Assembly (NCBI GenBank): GCA_022009795.1
Contig: CP091724.1
Coordinates: forward strand, 1,972,683 to 2,036,682
From: Anaerotruncus sp.
GTDB taxonomy: Bacteria; Bacillota; Clostridia; Oscillospirales; Acutalibacteraceae
Length of the DNA: 64,000 nt
Reading direction: 5' to 3'
Shown here: one piece after another, positions 30,478 to 38,729 of the stretch
Layout of the letters: the number at the start of each line of letters is the position of its first letter
Numbering within the stretch: position 1 is the stretch's first letter
Translations under genes and position numbers: made by a program
The notes under the pieces: generated by a model
Seen by the model: the letters and a program-made list of their open reading frames with translations, nothing else
Databases searched by the model: none
What the model was told of the DNA's origin: nothing

Positions 30478-30711
30478 ATGAAAAACGAACTTTTGACTAA
30501 GGGTATTATACTTCCGTCCGGCGAAATCGGCAAGGATAAGATAAACCTTGTCGCCGGGGCAATCACGCAGCCGTTCGCGGAAATGGTATGGGTAACGACA
30601 GGCGGCGACATGGAAACAATCAACCGCCTTACCAACGTACTTGTAACCATGAACAACCCCACCGACCGGGGCAAGCTGTTCAAAAATCATCAAACTGCTT
30701 TTATGGGCTAA
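30478..30711 (+). CDS. Small conserved-type ICE protein, 77 aa
   Basis: Start ATG 30478 after AAGGAGG, the first gene of ICE-2. The compact protein starts MKNELLTKGIILPSGEIGKD and continues INLVAGAITQPFAEMVWVT, then ETINRLTNVLVTMNNPTDRG. No membrane helix long enough for certainty and no catalytic motif. I do not recognise a named family, but the clean frame, strong ribosome-binding site and position at the head of the replication genes fit a conserved small ICE gene, perhaps regulatory. Confidence 0.6.
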   Translation: MKNELLTKGIILPSGEIGKDKINLVAGAITQPFAEMVWVTTGGDMETINRLTNVLVTMNNPTDRGKLFKNHQTAFMG

Positions 30712-31060
30712 TGGGCTTGCCTTTTTTTCAGAGGAAGCCGAGCCTATGGACGCAGACCCCGACGTTTTTGGAATACTTCATCTTTTTCTTTCATGGCAGA
30801 CTTTGGAGAAGTCATGCAAGAACTGATAGCAGAAGAAATGAAATAGCGATCCCGCACAGCGGCGTTTCTCACCTCTCACTGGGAGAACAGGAACGCCGCT
30901 ATTTTTTTATGCCCCTCATGTTACGCAGTAGGGGCAAAAAAGCCTTGATTTATCGGGCTTACAGAACGCAAAACAGAGGAAGCAAGGAAAAGATACCTTA
31001 CCCCTCAAAAATCCGCGTTCTACTGCGCGACAAATCTAAAAGCAAAGGAGTGATGAAGCT
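30712..31060 (+). other. Gap between first ICE-2 gene and replication initiator
   Basis: About 350 bases without a well-supported gene. A possible tiny ORF begins at 30793 (MADFGEVMQELIAEEMK) and may be the end of a frameshifted small gene starting near 30739. The remaining sequence gives only Arg/His-rich, unlikely translations. A GC-rich inverted pair, AGCGGCGTTTC (30859-30869) and GAACGCCGCT (30890-30899), could form a hairpin before the run of T at 30901. Confidence 0.4.
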
Positions 31061-32051
31061 ATGGCAGTTTTTCCGTGTGGAACGCAACACAGGCTACACC
31101 GTAATGAGCAACCACCACTTACGCAATAAGGAGCTTTCCTTAAAGGCAAAGGGGCTGTTATCTCAAATGCTGTCCCTGCCGGAGGATTGGGATTATACCC
31201 TTTCGGGGCTGTCCTACATCAACCGGGAAAGTATCGACGCTATCCGTACCGCCGTTTGGGAGCTTGAAAAAGCCGGATATATCACAAGGCGGCAGGGACG
31301 CGACGAGAAAGGCAAAATGACCGCTATCGAGTACACCATTTACGAACAGCCGCAGCCGCCGGAATTGGATTGCCCGGTATTGGAAAAATCCAACAGCGGA
31401 TAACCCGATATTGGAAAAATCCGACAACGGATAATCCGACGTCGGAAAAATCCAACGCAATTAAATAAAGATATACAAAGAACTAACTTACCAAAAAAAG
31501 AAAAATCAAATACGGATTTATCAAGTACCCATTCCATTCCTATCCATTCCCTAAATCCCTTGCCTTATGGCGAGGACGAAACGGCACAGCCGCCGGAACG
31601 GAAAAGAACGGAAAGGAACGACGCTTACAGAGTGTATGAGGAAATTATCAAAGACAATATCGCCTATGACATTCTCTTACAGGACAGAAGCCTTGACCGC
31701 GACCGTCTGAATGAAATTGTTGACCTCATGCTTGAAACCGTCTGTACGGCAAGAAAGAAAAATCCGTATTGCCGGGGACGATTACCCCGCCGAGCTTGTG
31801 AAGTCAAAGTTTATGAAGCTGAACAGCGAACATATTCGCTTTGTGCTTGACTGTATGCAGGAGAACACCACGAAAATCCGCAACATCAAGCAGTACCTAA
31901 AGGCGGTGCTTTTTCAATGCCCCGTCTACCATTGACAGCTACTATACTTCCCTTTGTCGCTCACGATATGGCAAGCGGCGCGCTTGCACCGAGAAAGCCA
32001 AAGTACGGCGACCTGGACTATTACACCTACAACGAGGGCGAAAGCCTGTAA
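31061..32051 (+). CDS. Replication initiator-like protein with HTH and DUF6017-type C-terminus (frameshifted)
   Basis: The N-terminal winged-helix segment is FRVERNTGYTVMSNHHLRN, LSLKAKGLLSQMLSLPEDW and GLSYINRESIDAIRTAVWEL, the classic start of ICE replication proteins that act at the element's origin. The ATG at 31061 has AAAGGAG upstream; a T run right after the start shifts the frame (MAVFRVERN expected). After a Pro/Asn-rich linker (frameshifts 31401-31560) the C-terminal domain reads NDAYRVYEEIIKDNIAYDIL, LDRDRLNEIVDLMLETVCT, KFMKLNSEHIRFVLDCMQE and IRNIKQYLKAVLFN, ending YGDLDYYTYNEGESL. Corrected length ~325 aa. Role in autonomous replication of the excised circle is inferred from the family. 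Confidence 0.75.
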
Positions 32052-32075
32052 ACGAAAAAAAGGAGGATTTACCAC

Positions 32076-32297
32076 ATGGCACAGAAAAACAGGAGCTTTG
32101 ATTTTTTTGATGAAACCGCTGACCGCTACGACATTCGCTTTGACATTGCCGACTATTACGGCGGCTTGCATTGCGGCGAGTGCATGGACGTATTCACAGG
32201 CGGCAAATGGAAGCCGACCCGGATTGAGTACGGGGACAACTGGTATCTTGTAGGTATTCGCGCCGAGGACTTGAACGGGCTGCGGGTGCGGATTTAA
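32076..32297 (+). CDS. DUF5348-type small protein, 73 aa
   Basis: A 73-residue acidic protein starting at 32076 after AAGGAGG. It contains FDFFDETADRYDIRFDIADY, YGGLHCGECMDVFTGGKW, DNWYLVGIRAEDLNGLRVR. The pattern of a CGxC pair followed by W-x-P-TRIEYGDNWYLVG matches what I recall of DUF5348, a small ICE protein of unknown role always found near the replication and PcfB genes. It is intact. Possibly a metal-binding DNA-associated protein; not established. Confidence 0.7.
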   Translation: MAQKNRSFDFFDETADRYDIRFDIADYYGGLHCGECMDVFTGGKWKPTRIEYGDNWYLVGIRAEDLNGLRVRI

Positions 32298-32396
32298 CGG
32301 GGCGGCGTGAACAACGGACGCCCTTTTTTTCACGCCCAAAAAGCGGCGTACCACCCTAACACTATCATTACTACCGGGAAAGGAGGACGGTAAACA

Positions 32397-32874
32397 TTGC
32401 AGGACGAAATCAACGAAAAAGTGGTTGCGCTCTCGGTCAAGGGAGCAAAGCTGACCGCTGAAATGCTGCAAAAGGCAATCAAAGCCATGCTTGCACAGGC
32501 AAAAAAGCAGCAGGAAAAAAACAGCCCCACGGGAAGCAGACGCTAAAGCAGCTTGCGAAGCAGAACGCGGGGCTTTCCAACATTGAGATAACTGAGGGCA
32601 ATATCAAAGCCTTTGAGCAGACGGCAAAAATACGGTATCGACTTTGCCCTAAAGAAAGACAGCACCGAAACGCCGCCCCGTTATCTTGTATTTTTTTCAA
32701 GGGGCGGGACGCGGACGCTCTGACCGCAGCCTTTAAGGAGTTTTCCGCAAAAAAGCTGACGCAGGAGCAAAAGCCCTCTATCCGAAAGGCACTTGCCACA
32801 TTCCGGGACGCAGCAAAGCAGCTTAATGCGAACCGTCAAAAGACAAAACACAAGGACAGGGAGGTATCGCTATG
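32397..32874 (+). CDS. PcfB-like (DUF3801) protein of ICE-2 (frameshifted)
   Basis: Accessory protein of the coupling complex. A TTG start at 32397 follows AAAGGAGG. The N-terminal part has EKVVALSVKGAKLTAEMLQK and AIKAMLAQAKKQQEK; after shifts at the A run near 32515 and at 32690 it continues LKQLAKQNAGLSNIEITEG, IKAFEQTAKKYGIDFALKKD, PPRYLVFFKGRDADALTAAF and ends KHKDREVSL. Its TGA overlaps the virD4 ATG (ATGA), so the two are coupled. Shorter than the ICE-1 homologue because it lacks the Lys/Glu-rich tail. About 158 aa. Confidence 0.78.
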
Positions 32875-33833
32875 AAGCCGAATATCAAGAAGTTGCTTAT
32901 CCTAAACGCCCCCTATCTGCTCTTTGTGTATCTCTTTGATAAAGTCGGACAGGCGGTGCGGCTCTCGCCGGGGGCTGGCCTCTCCTGCAAGCTGCTTTCC
33001 ATTGGCAGCGGCTTTTCCGCTGCCTTTTCAAATGCCCTGCCGAGTTTTTGCCCCTATGGACTTGCTTATCGGCATTGTCGGGGCTGTCGTTATCCGGCTT
33101 GCGGTGTATGTGAAAGGCAAGAACGCGAAGAAATACCGTAAGGGCATGGAGTACGGCTCTGCACGTTGGGGCAATGCCGAGGATATAAAGCCCTATATCG
33201 ACCCCATTTTTGAAAATAACGTGCTGCTGACGCAGACCGAACGGCTGATGATGTCAAGCCGCCCGAAGCACCCGAAATATGCACGAAACAAAAATGTACT
33301 TGTCATCGGCGGCTCCGGCAGCGGCAAAACGAGGTTTTTTGTAAAGCCCAACTTAATGCAAATGCACAGCAGCTATGTAGTCACTGACCCGAAAGGAACG
33401 GTTTTAATCGAGTGCGGGAAGCTCTTGCAGCGGGGCGGGTACAAAATCAAAGTGCTAAACACCATCAATTTCAAGAAATCCATGCGGTACAATCCCTTTG
33501 CCTATCTGCGCAGCGAAAAAGGATATTTTTGAAACTGGTAAATACCATTATCGCCAACACCAAAGGCGACGGGGAAAAAAATCCGGCGAGGATTTTTTTG
33601 GGTGAAATCGGAACGGCTTTTTTTACTGCGCCCTTATCGGCTACATCTGGTACGAAGCCCCGGAGAATGAGAAAAACTTTACGACGCTGCTTGAAATGAT
33701 AAATGCGTCGGAAGCCCGCGAGGACGACCCGGAATTTCAATCCCCCGTTGACCTCATGTTTGAACGCTTGGAGGAAAAAGACCCGGAACATTTTGCGGTG
33801 CGCCAGTACAAGAAGTTTTTGCTGTCTGCCGGA
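32872..33833 (+). pseudogene. virD4: VirD4/TraG coupling protein, 5' part, split by transposon
   Basis: The N-terminal two thirds of the ICE-2 coupling ATPase. Membrane segments about residues 9-25 and 60-80; then YRKGMEYGSARWGNAEDIKP, Walker A VIGGSGSGKTRFFVKPNLM, VTDPKGTVLIECGKLLQR, and after T-run frameshifts at 33535 and 33590-33630 NTKGDGEKSGEDFWVKSER, YCALIGYIWYEAPENEKN, LEEKDPEHFAVRQYKKFLL. At SAG the sequence jumps into the transposon (33834). The 3' part resumes in frame at 51087 with KTRSSILISCGARLAPF. The interruption, unlike the frameshifts, is real and should abolish function. Confidence 0.9.
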
Positions 33834-33840
33834 GATGTAT

Positions 33841-33900
33841 GCTCTAAGTGACTTCTTAATCATGGTTTTTGTCATGGTTAGTGAAGCAGTCACTTAGAGC
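33841..33900. repeat. 13-bp inverted repeat and paired TCATGGTT at the transposon left end
   Basis: GCTCTAAGTGACT (33841-33853) and its exact complement (33888-33900) bracket two copies of TCATGGTT spaced 13-14 bases apart. This lies seven bases inside the left end and before tnpX (33925). It is probably the recombinase attachment and control region; a hairpin that blocks read-through from the host gene is another possibility. Confidence 0.65.
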
Positions 33901-33924
33901 ATTTTCATTTCAGGAGGTACAGCC

Positions 33925-35808
33925 ATGAGAAACGAGAAAATCACCCCACTGTATGAGCGTTTGAGCCGCGATGATGAGTTACAGGGCGAGAGCAACTCCA
34001 TAAGCCATCAAAAGCAGATGTTAGAGGATTTTGCCCGCCGGAATGGGCTGCCCAACCCTACGCACTTTACCGATGATGGTATCTCAGGCACCCGGTTTGA
34101 TCGCCCCGGATTTTCCTGGCGATGATGGAGGAAGTTGAGGCAGGGCGTGTAGAGGCAATCGTCATCAAGGACATGAGCCGCTTAGGGCGTGACTATCTGA
34201 AGGTCGGCCAGGTCATGGAGATTTTACGGCAGCGCGGCGTCCGGTTAATTGCCATTAACGACGGTGTGGACAGTCTGAAAGGCGATGATGATTTTACCCC
34301 GTTCCGCAACATTATGAACGAGTTTTACGCCCGTGACACCAGCCGGAAAAATCCGCTCTGTGTTTAAGTCCAAAGGCATGAGCGGCAAGCACCTGACCGG
34401 CACCGTCATCTACGGCTATCTGTGGGACGAAAAGCGGGAACACTGGCTTGTGGATGAAGAAGCCGCCGCTGTGGTACGCCATATTTTCGCGCTTGCGATG
34501 GAGGGCTACGGCCCCTATCAGATCGCAACCAAGTTGTCAGAAGAAAAAATTGAAATGCCAGCCGTTCACCTTGCCCGCTATGGCGAGGGAGTGAACAAGA
34601 ATAAGGCCTTTGCGGATATTTATCGTTGGAGTGCCTCTACCGTTGTTGAAATCCTGAAAAAACAGGAGTATTTAGGCCATACGGTCAATTTCAAAACCCG
34701 CAAGCACTTTAAGGACAAGAAAAGTCACTATGTTGACGAAAGCGAATGGACGATTTTTGAGAACACCCATGAGGTCATTATCGACCAGGAAACCTTTGAC
34801 AATGTGCAGCGTATCCGGGGAAACGCCAGACGCTACCCGGACGGCTTTGGGGAGGCCCATCCCCTGACCGGCCTGATGTACTGCGCCGATTGCGGCGGCA
34901 AGATGTATGTTCACCGCACATACAACGGCAAGCGCGTCCCGCAGTACACTTGCGGCCAGTATGGGAAGTATCCTATCGGCTCCCTTTGCCCTACACAGCA
35001 CCGTATCAAGGCCGAAGCTGTTCTGACCCTGATTGCCGATATGCTCCGGGCCATCGCGGAGTATTCCAGGAATGACCGGGCCGAGTTTATCCGCACCGTC
35101 CAGGAAACGCAGGCCGCCCAGCAGACCGCCGATGTATCCAAGAAGCGGAAACGGCTGGCCGCCGCCCAAAAGCGGGCCGGGGAACTGGAAAAGCTGATTT
35201 GCAAAATCTATGAGGACAACGCCCTGGGTAAGCTGCCGGACGCCCGGTATGAGGCCCTGGACGCACAGTACGCCAAAGAGCAGGACGCCCTCAATGCGGA
35301 AATCGTGAAATTGGAAAAGGCCGTTACCGGCTATGAGCAGAGCCGGAAATCTGCGGAGAAGTTTATTGCCCTGATTGACAAGTACGAGAACTTCGACACG
35401 CTGACAAACACCATGCTCAACGAGTTTGTAGAGAAAATCTTTGTCCATGAACGCGCCCGTAAAGGCAGCCAGGACACCACACAGGAGGTTGAAATCTACT
35501 TCAATTTTGTGGGCCGCTATATCCCTCCTGCCTTGCAGCCGGTTCCCCTGACCCCGGAGGAACAGGAAGAACTGCGGAAGAAGGAGGAACGCAAGGACAG
35601 GCTTCACCAGAACTACTTGCGCCGCAAGGCTAATGGCAAGCAGAAGGAATGGGAAGAACGCTACAACGCCAAGCGCAAGGCGAAAATGGAGGCAGCAAAG
35701 GCCGCGATCCGGGCCGAGGATATGGAGAAGGGCATTTTTACCACCGTCAGCCAGTTACCCAGACAGGAGCCGCGCAAGGCCACCTTACCGGCCAGCGCCG
35801 CAGTTTAA
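33925..35808 (+). CDS. tnpX: Large serine recombinase, TnpX-like (two frameshifts)
   Basis: Catalyses excision and insertion of the transposon at GA dinucleotides. Start ATG 33925 after AGGAGG. The resolvase domain has the catalytic Ser in LYERLSRDDELQGESNSISH, then HFTDDGISGTRFDRPGF, VIKDMSRLGRDYLKVGQ and IAINDGVDSLKGDDDFTPF. The recombinase domain includes YGYLWDEKREHWLVDEEAA; the zinc ribbon is MYCADCGGKMYVHR...YTCGQYGKY; a coiled coil (KKRKRLAAAQKRAGELEK) and a Lys/Arg-rich tail follow. Corrected length is about 625 aa, somewhat shorter than the ~700 aa of TnpX itself. The frame shifts near 34110 and 34350; both lie at short A/T or C runs and may be sequence errors. Confidence 0.88.
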
Positions 35809-35834
35809 CCATCACCGTGCAAAGGAGGACAAAC

Positions 35835-36188
35835 ATGAACGAATTGACTTACACCCGCTGCGGGGATTACTACATCCCCGACCTGGAGTTGTCCGAGCAG
35901 CCGGAGGCCCCCATCGGCAAGTATGGCCGTATGCGGCAGCGATACCTGAAGGAACACCGGCCCGGCCTTTACAGCAGCTTGATTTTGAGCGAAAAGCTGT
36001 ACCCGCACCTGTTGGAGATTGACCGGGCGGCGCGGGAGCGGATGGACGCCATGCTGCCCCGGATGATGGAGATGGCAGGTGTCACCGAGGAACTGAAAGC
36101 CCGTGCCCCCATGTGCTGGGTGGGCCTGATGAACACGCTGAAAGCGCAGGTGGAGGAAACTATTTTTCAAGAGTTGATATTTCAATAA
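35835..36188 (+). CDS. tnpV: TnpV-like transposon protein, 117 aa
   Basis: A small protein encoded after tnpX in Tn4451-family elements; function unproven, thought to be accessory to transposition. Start ATG 35835 with AAGGAGG. It reads ELTYTRCGDYYIPDLELSEQ, PIGKYGRMRQRYLKEHRPG, LYSSLILSEKLYPHLLEID, RAPMCWVGLMNTLKAQVEE. The YIPDL.L and GKYGR.R..YLKEHRP blocks are the family signature. It is intact. A strong bidirectional terminator follows, then the inverted araC gene, so tnpX-tnpV form a unit. Confidence 0.85.
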   Translation: MNELTYTRCGDYYIPDLELSEQPEAPIGKYGRMRQRYLKEHRPGLYSSLILSEKLYPHLLEIDRAARERMDAMLPRMMEMAGVTEELKARAPMCWVGLMNTLKAQVEETIFQELIFQ

Positions 36189-36194
36189 TCATGT

Positions 36195-36220
36195 GAGCGC
36201 CAGAGTTCCCCCTGGCGCTC
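36195..36220. terminator. Bidirectional terminator between tnpV and araC
   Basis: 9-bp perfect stem GAGCGCCAG / CTGGCGCTC (36195-36203, 36212-36220) followed by ATTTTA, between two convergent genes. Confidence 0.8.
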
Positions 36221-36223
36221 ATT

Positions 36224-37190
36224 TTACTTTCGCTGTGCCATTTTCCTATACTCCGCCGGATAGACACCTGTACTCTTTTTGAACATACTGGCAAAGCGCC
36301 CTGCATTGTTGTAACCAACGGCAGCAGCCACCTGTTCAATCGTAAAATCTGTTAATGACAACAAGGTTTCCGCATGGCTTAACCGTCTCTGCTGAATATA
36401 TTCCGTGATAGAAACGCCATAAACTTCCTTAAATGCGAGTTTGAGTTTTGTTCGACCCATACAAGTAATATGGGAAAGTTGATCGACAGAAATATCACAG
36501 TTGAAATGATCGTTGATATATGCAGCTCCATTTTCCAAAGCACGAAGGTCTGCGTTAGAGATTTTGACAGAGGGTGTGCTGGATTGCTGCCTATTGTATT
36601 CCATAATGAGTGAAATAGCTTCAATTACTTTCCCTTCATAGAACAGTTTGGCCGCAATTCCATTCCCTTTGTAATTTGCAATCTGGCGAAGTACTTGTAT
36701 CATCTCAGGGAAACGGTCAGTTAATGCAATATTACTGAACGCTTCATGTGGGTCTATATATTCATTTGGAAATTTTTCTTTCAAATAGCGGTCATAGTAG
36801 GCTGGTGTAATCTCAATATCCACAGAACGCACAGGGATATTTTTGTGTATTAGTGTTTTGCATGGCTCCATTCCTCCGATGAAACTTTTTACGCAACCGG
36901 CAGTTAAGCGGCGATAAGGAGAGATTTCTTCTCCAGATATGGACTCATAGTAACAAATTCCCAAGCAGCCTTGTGGAATACCGAAATCAAAGAATGAGTC
37001 TTTGTGAAAACAGAAATCATGTATTTTGATGTCGTATAAATCTTTCGCTGTATATCCAATATGTGCCTTCACCGTATTCTTTTGGAACTGAATATAATCT
37101 CCCAATTCCGCTCAGTTCATTTGTTGTCGATAATTCTTTGAATCCATATTCCAGCAAATTGGTATGATACCTACTTTCAATATCAGACAT
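36224..37190 (-). CDS. AraC-family transcriptional regulator
   Basis: The likely activator of the adjacent, divergent transporter operon. The C-terminal ~100 residues hold two helix-turn-helix motifs: ISVDQLSHITCMGRTKLKLA and EQVAAAVGYNNAGRFASMF ending KSTGVYPAEYRKMAQRK. The N-terminal ~190 residues have no recognised ligand domain beyond a cupin-like pattern. A start at 37188-37190 after AGGTGG is preferred (MSDIESRYHTNLLEYGFKE); a one-base shift near 37100 leads into the open frame from GDYIQFQKNTVKAHIGY. AraC regulators of siderophore uptake (YbtA, PchR type) sense the ligand through such an N-terminal domain; here that is inference. Confidence 0.82.
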
Positions 37191-37259
37191 ATTTCCACCT
37201 TCATTTCATACACTTTGGTCGTTTTTTCATACGCTTTGGGCTTTCATGTACCAAAGGTA

Positions 37260-37316
37260 TTGGATAAATAATCCCTGCTCTATATAATTGATAACGTGAT
37301 TAGCAACAACTAATCA
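37260..37316 (+). promoter_or_regulatory. Promoter and dyad operator of the ECF/ABC operon
   Basis: -35 TTGGAT (37260-37265), 17-bp spacer, -10 TATAAT (37283-37288); then a perfect dyad TGATTAG-CAACAA-CTAATCA (37297-37316) covering the probable start site. The dyad is a good candidate operator for the operon's DtxR-like or AraC-type regulator. The 196-bp region between the divergent araC and the S-component gene holds no other feature apart from a short ORF at 37353. Confidence 0.6.
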
Positions 37317-37386
37317 AATCATACCACGAAGGCTTCTAAAAAGTCAATTGGTATGAACGACTATAAAGAAATCGGAGGTTTAAGTT

Positions 37387-38004
37387 ATGCCAACAGCAAA
37401 ACAGGACAAAACAAGAAAGAATGGACTGACGGTAAAAGATTTGATTGTCATGGGCGTTTTCGGTGCGCTATTGATGGTCTGCTCTATGATAGGGGGCGTA
37501 TTATTTGCTGTCACTCCGACTCTTACTTTTTATTTCTCCATCGGAGCCGCTTTGCTTCCGGGGCCAGTATTTTTACTTCTTCTTGCAAAAGTGCCAAAGC
37601 GTTGGGGATTGACGATTATTGGTGTCATTATTTCTCTGCTTAGTCTTATTATGGGAATGCACTGGGGAATGTGTGTTGGAGGTTTAATTGGAGCATTCCT
37701 TGCCGATATGATTGCAGGCGCAAAAAACTATCGAAGCAAAAAGTTGAATATTCTGTCCTATATCGTATATTCTTTTGGGCCAATGGGAACCTATATTGCT
37801 TATTTTGTTGATCCAGAAGGATGGGCAAGTACCATGTTGCAGAATGGAACAACACAAGAGTATATCAATGCCATGAACAATGCCGCCGCATGGTGGGTAT
37901 TGGTTATTATGATTGTGGGGACGGCACTTATAGCATGGTTGAGTGGACTTGTTGGGTGCAAACTGTTGAGAAAACAATTTGAAAAGGCTGGTATTACAGC
38001 ATGA
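37387..38004 (+). CDS. ECF transporter substrate-binding (S) component, MptD/Trep_Strep family
   Basis: This integral membrane protein gives substrate specificity to a group of ECF-type importers; its ligand is unknown from sequence. ATG 37387 with GGAGG. Six hydrophobic segments are visible, for example VKDLIVMGVFGALLMVCSMI, AVTPTLTFYFSIGAALLPG, LGLTIIGVIISLLSLIMG-like and WVLVIMIVGTALIAWLSGLV. The MHWGMCVGGLIGAFLADMIA stretch fits the Trep_Strep (TIGR02185-type) family. It is followed by T and A components with ATGA overlaps, a complete group-I-like ECF cassette. Intact, 205 aa. Confidence 0.8.
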   Translation: MPTAKQDKTRKNGLTVKDLIVMGVFGALLMVCSMIGGVLFAVTPTLTFYFSIGAALLPGPVFLLLLAKVPKRWGLTIIGVIISLLSLIMGMHWGMCVGGLIGAFLADMIAGAKNYRSKKLNILSYIVYSFGPMGTYIAYFVDPEGWASTMLQNGTTQEYINAMNNAAAWWVLVIMIVGTALIAWLSGLVGCKLLRKQFEKAGITA

Positions 38005-38729
38005 CCAGCGAAACACGAAAAAGAAAATGGGATATATGTTTTGATCCGCGGACAAAAGTGCTTCTGCTAATTATCAGCATGATTATTGCAACAACAGCCC
38101 CATCTCTCTCATACGAATGTGCTTTGATCTTGCTGATTGCATTTATGGGGATACTCTGCGGGAAAGTTAGATATTCCATAATCGGAACAATAGTTTTTTT
38201 AGCATTATATCTGTTTACTACACTCTATTTAGGAAATGTAACAGGAACTGCTTATACCATGTTCACAGCATGGCTGTCCTTGGTTTTCAAGGTGTATCCC
38301 TGTGGAATGTTGGCAGGAATTGCCGTATCCACGACAAGAGTAAATGAATTTTTATCCGCCATGAACAAGGCTCATGTTCCCAAAAAAGTTGTAATCCCTT
38401 TGGCGGTTATGCTGCGCTACCTTCCAACAATCAGAGAGGATTGGCATTTTATCAAAGACGCTATGCGCTTACGAGATGTATCTCCGTCTCTGAAAGGGCT
38501 TATCTCCCATCCTGGCATGACCATAGAGTGCTTGTATTCGCCGCTTCTTATGGCGGCATCTAAAGCAGCAGACGAACTTGCCATTGCTTCTGTTACACGA
38601 GGTATTGAAAATCCTCATGCGAGAACCTGTTTGATTCAGATCCGTTTTCGTATACAGGATTTCTTAATCATCTGCTGTTTTGCTGTAATGATGGTAGTGA
38701 ACTTTATTGGGAGAGGGGGTGCAATATGA
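38001..38729 (+). CDS. ECF transporter T component (CbiQ/EcfT family)
   Basis: The transmembrane scaffold that couples ATP hydrolysis to the S component. It starts by ATGA overlap at 38001. Motifs are FDPRTKVLLLIISMIIATTA near the N-terminus, several helices (GTIVFLALYLFTTLYLG, KVYPCGMLAGIAVSTTRVNE), and the cytoplasmic coupling helices with the Ala-Arg-Gly-type signatures: LPTIREDWHFIKDAMRLRD and a later SVTRGIENPHARTCL. 242 aa, the usual size, intact. It overlaps the ATPase gene by four bases, so all three are co-translated. Confidence 0.85.
   Translation: MTSETRKRKWDICFDPRTKVLLLIISMIIATTAPSLSYECALILLIAFMGILCGKVRYSIIGTIVFLALYLFTTLYLGNVTGTAYTMFTAWLSLVFKVYPCGMLAGIAVSTTRVNEFLSAMNKAHVPKKVVIPLAVMLRYLPTIREDWHFIKDAMRLRDVSPSLKGLISHPGMTIECLYSPLLMAASKAADELAIASVTRGIENPHARTCLIQIRFRIQDFLIICCFAVMMVVNFIGRGGAI

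Noticed and set aside
34672..35607. Long minus-strand ORF opposite tnpX
   Set aside because: Shadow of the GC-rich recombinase gene; no start signal and no domain.
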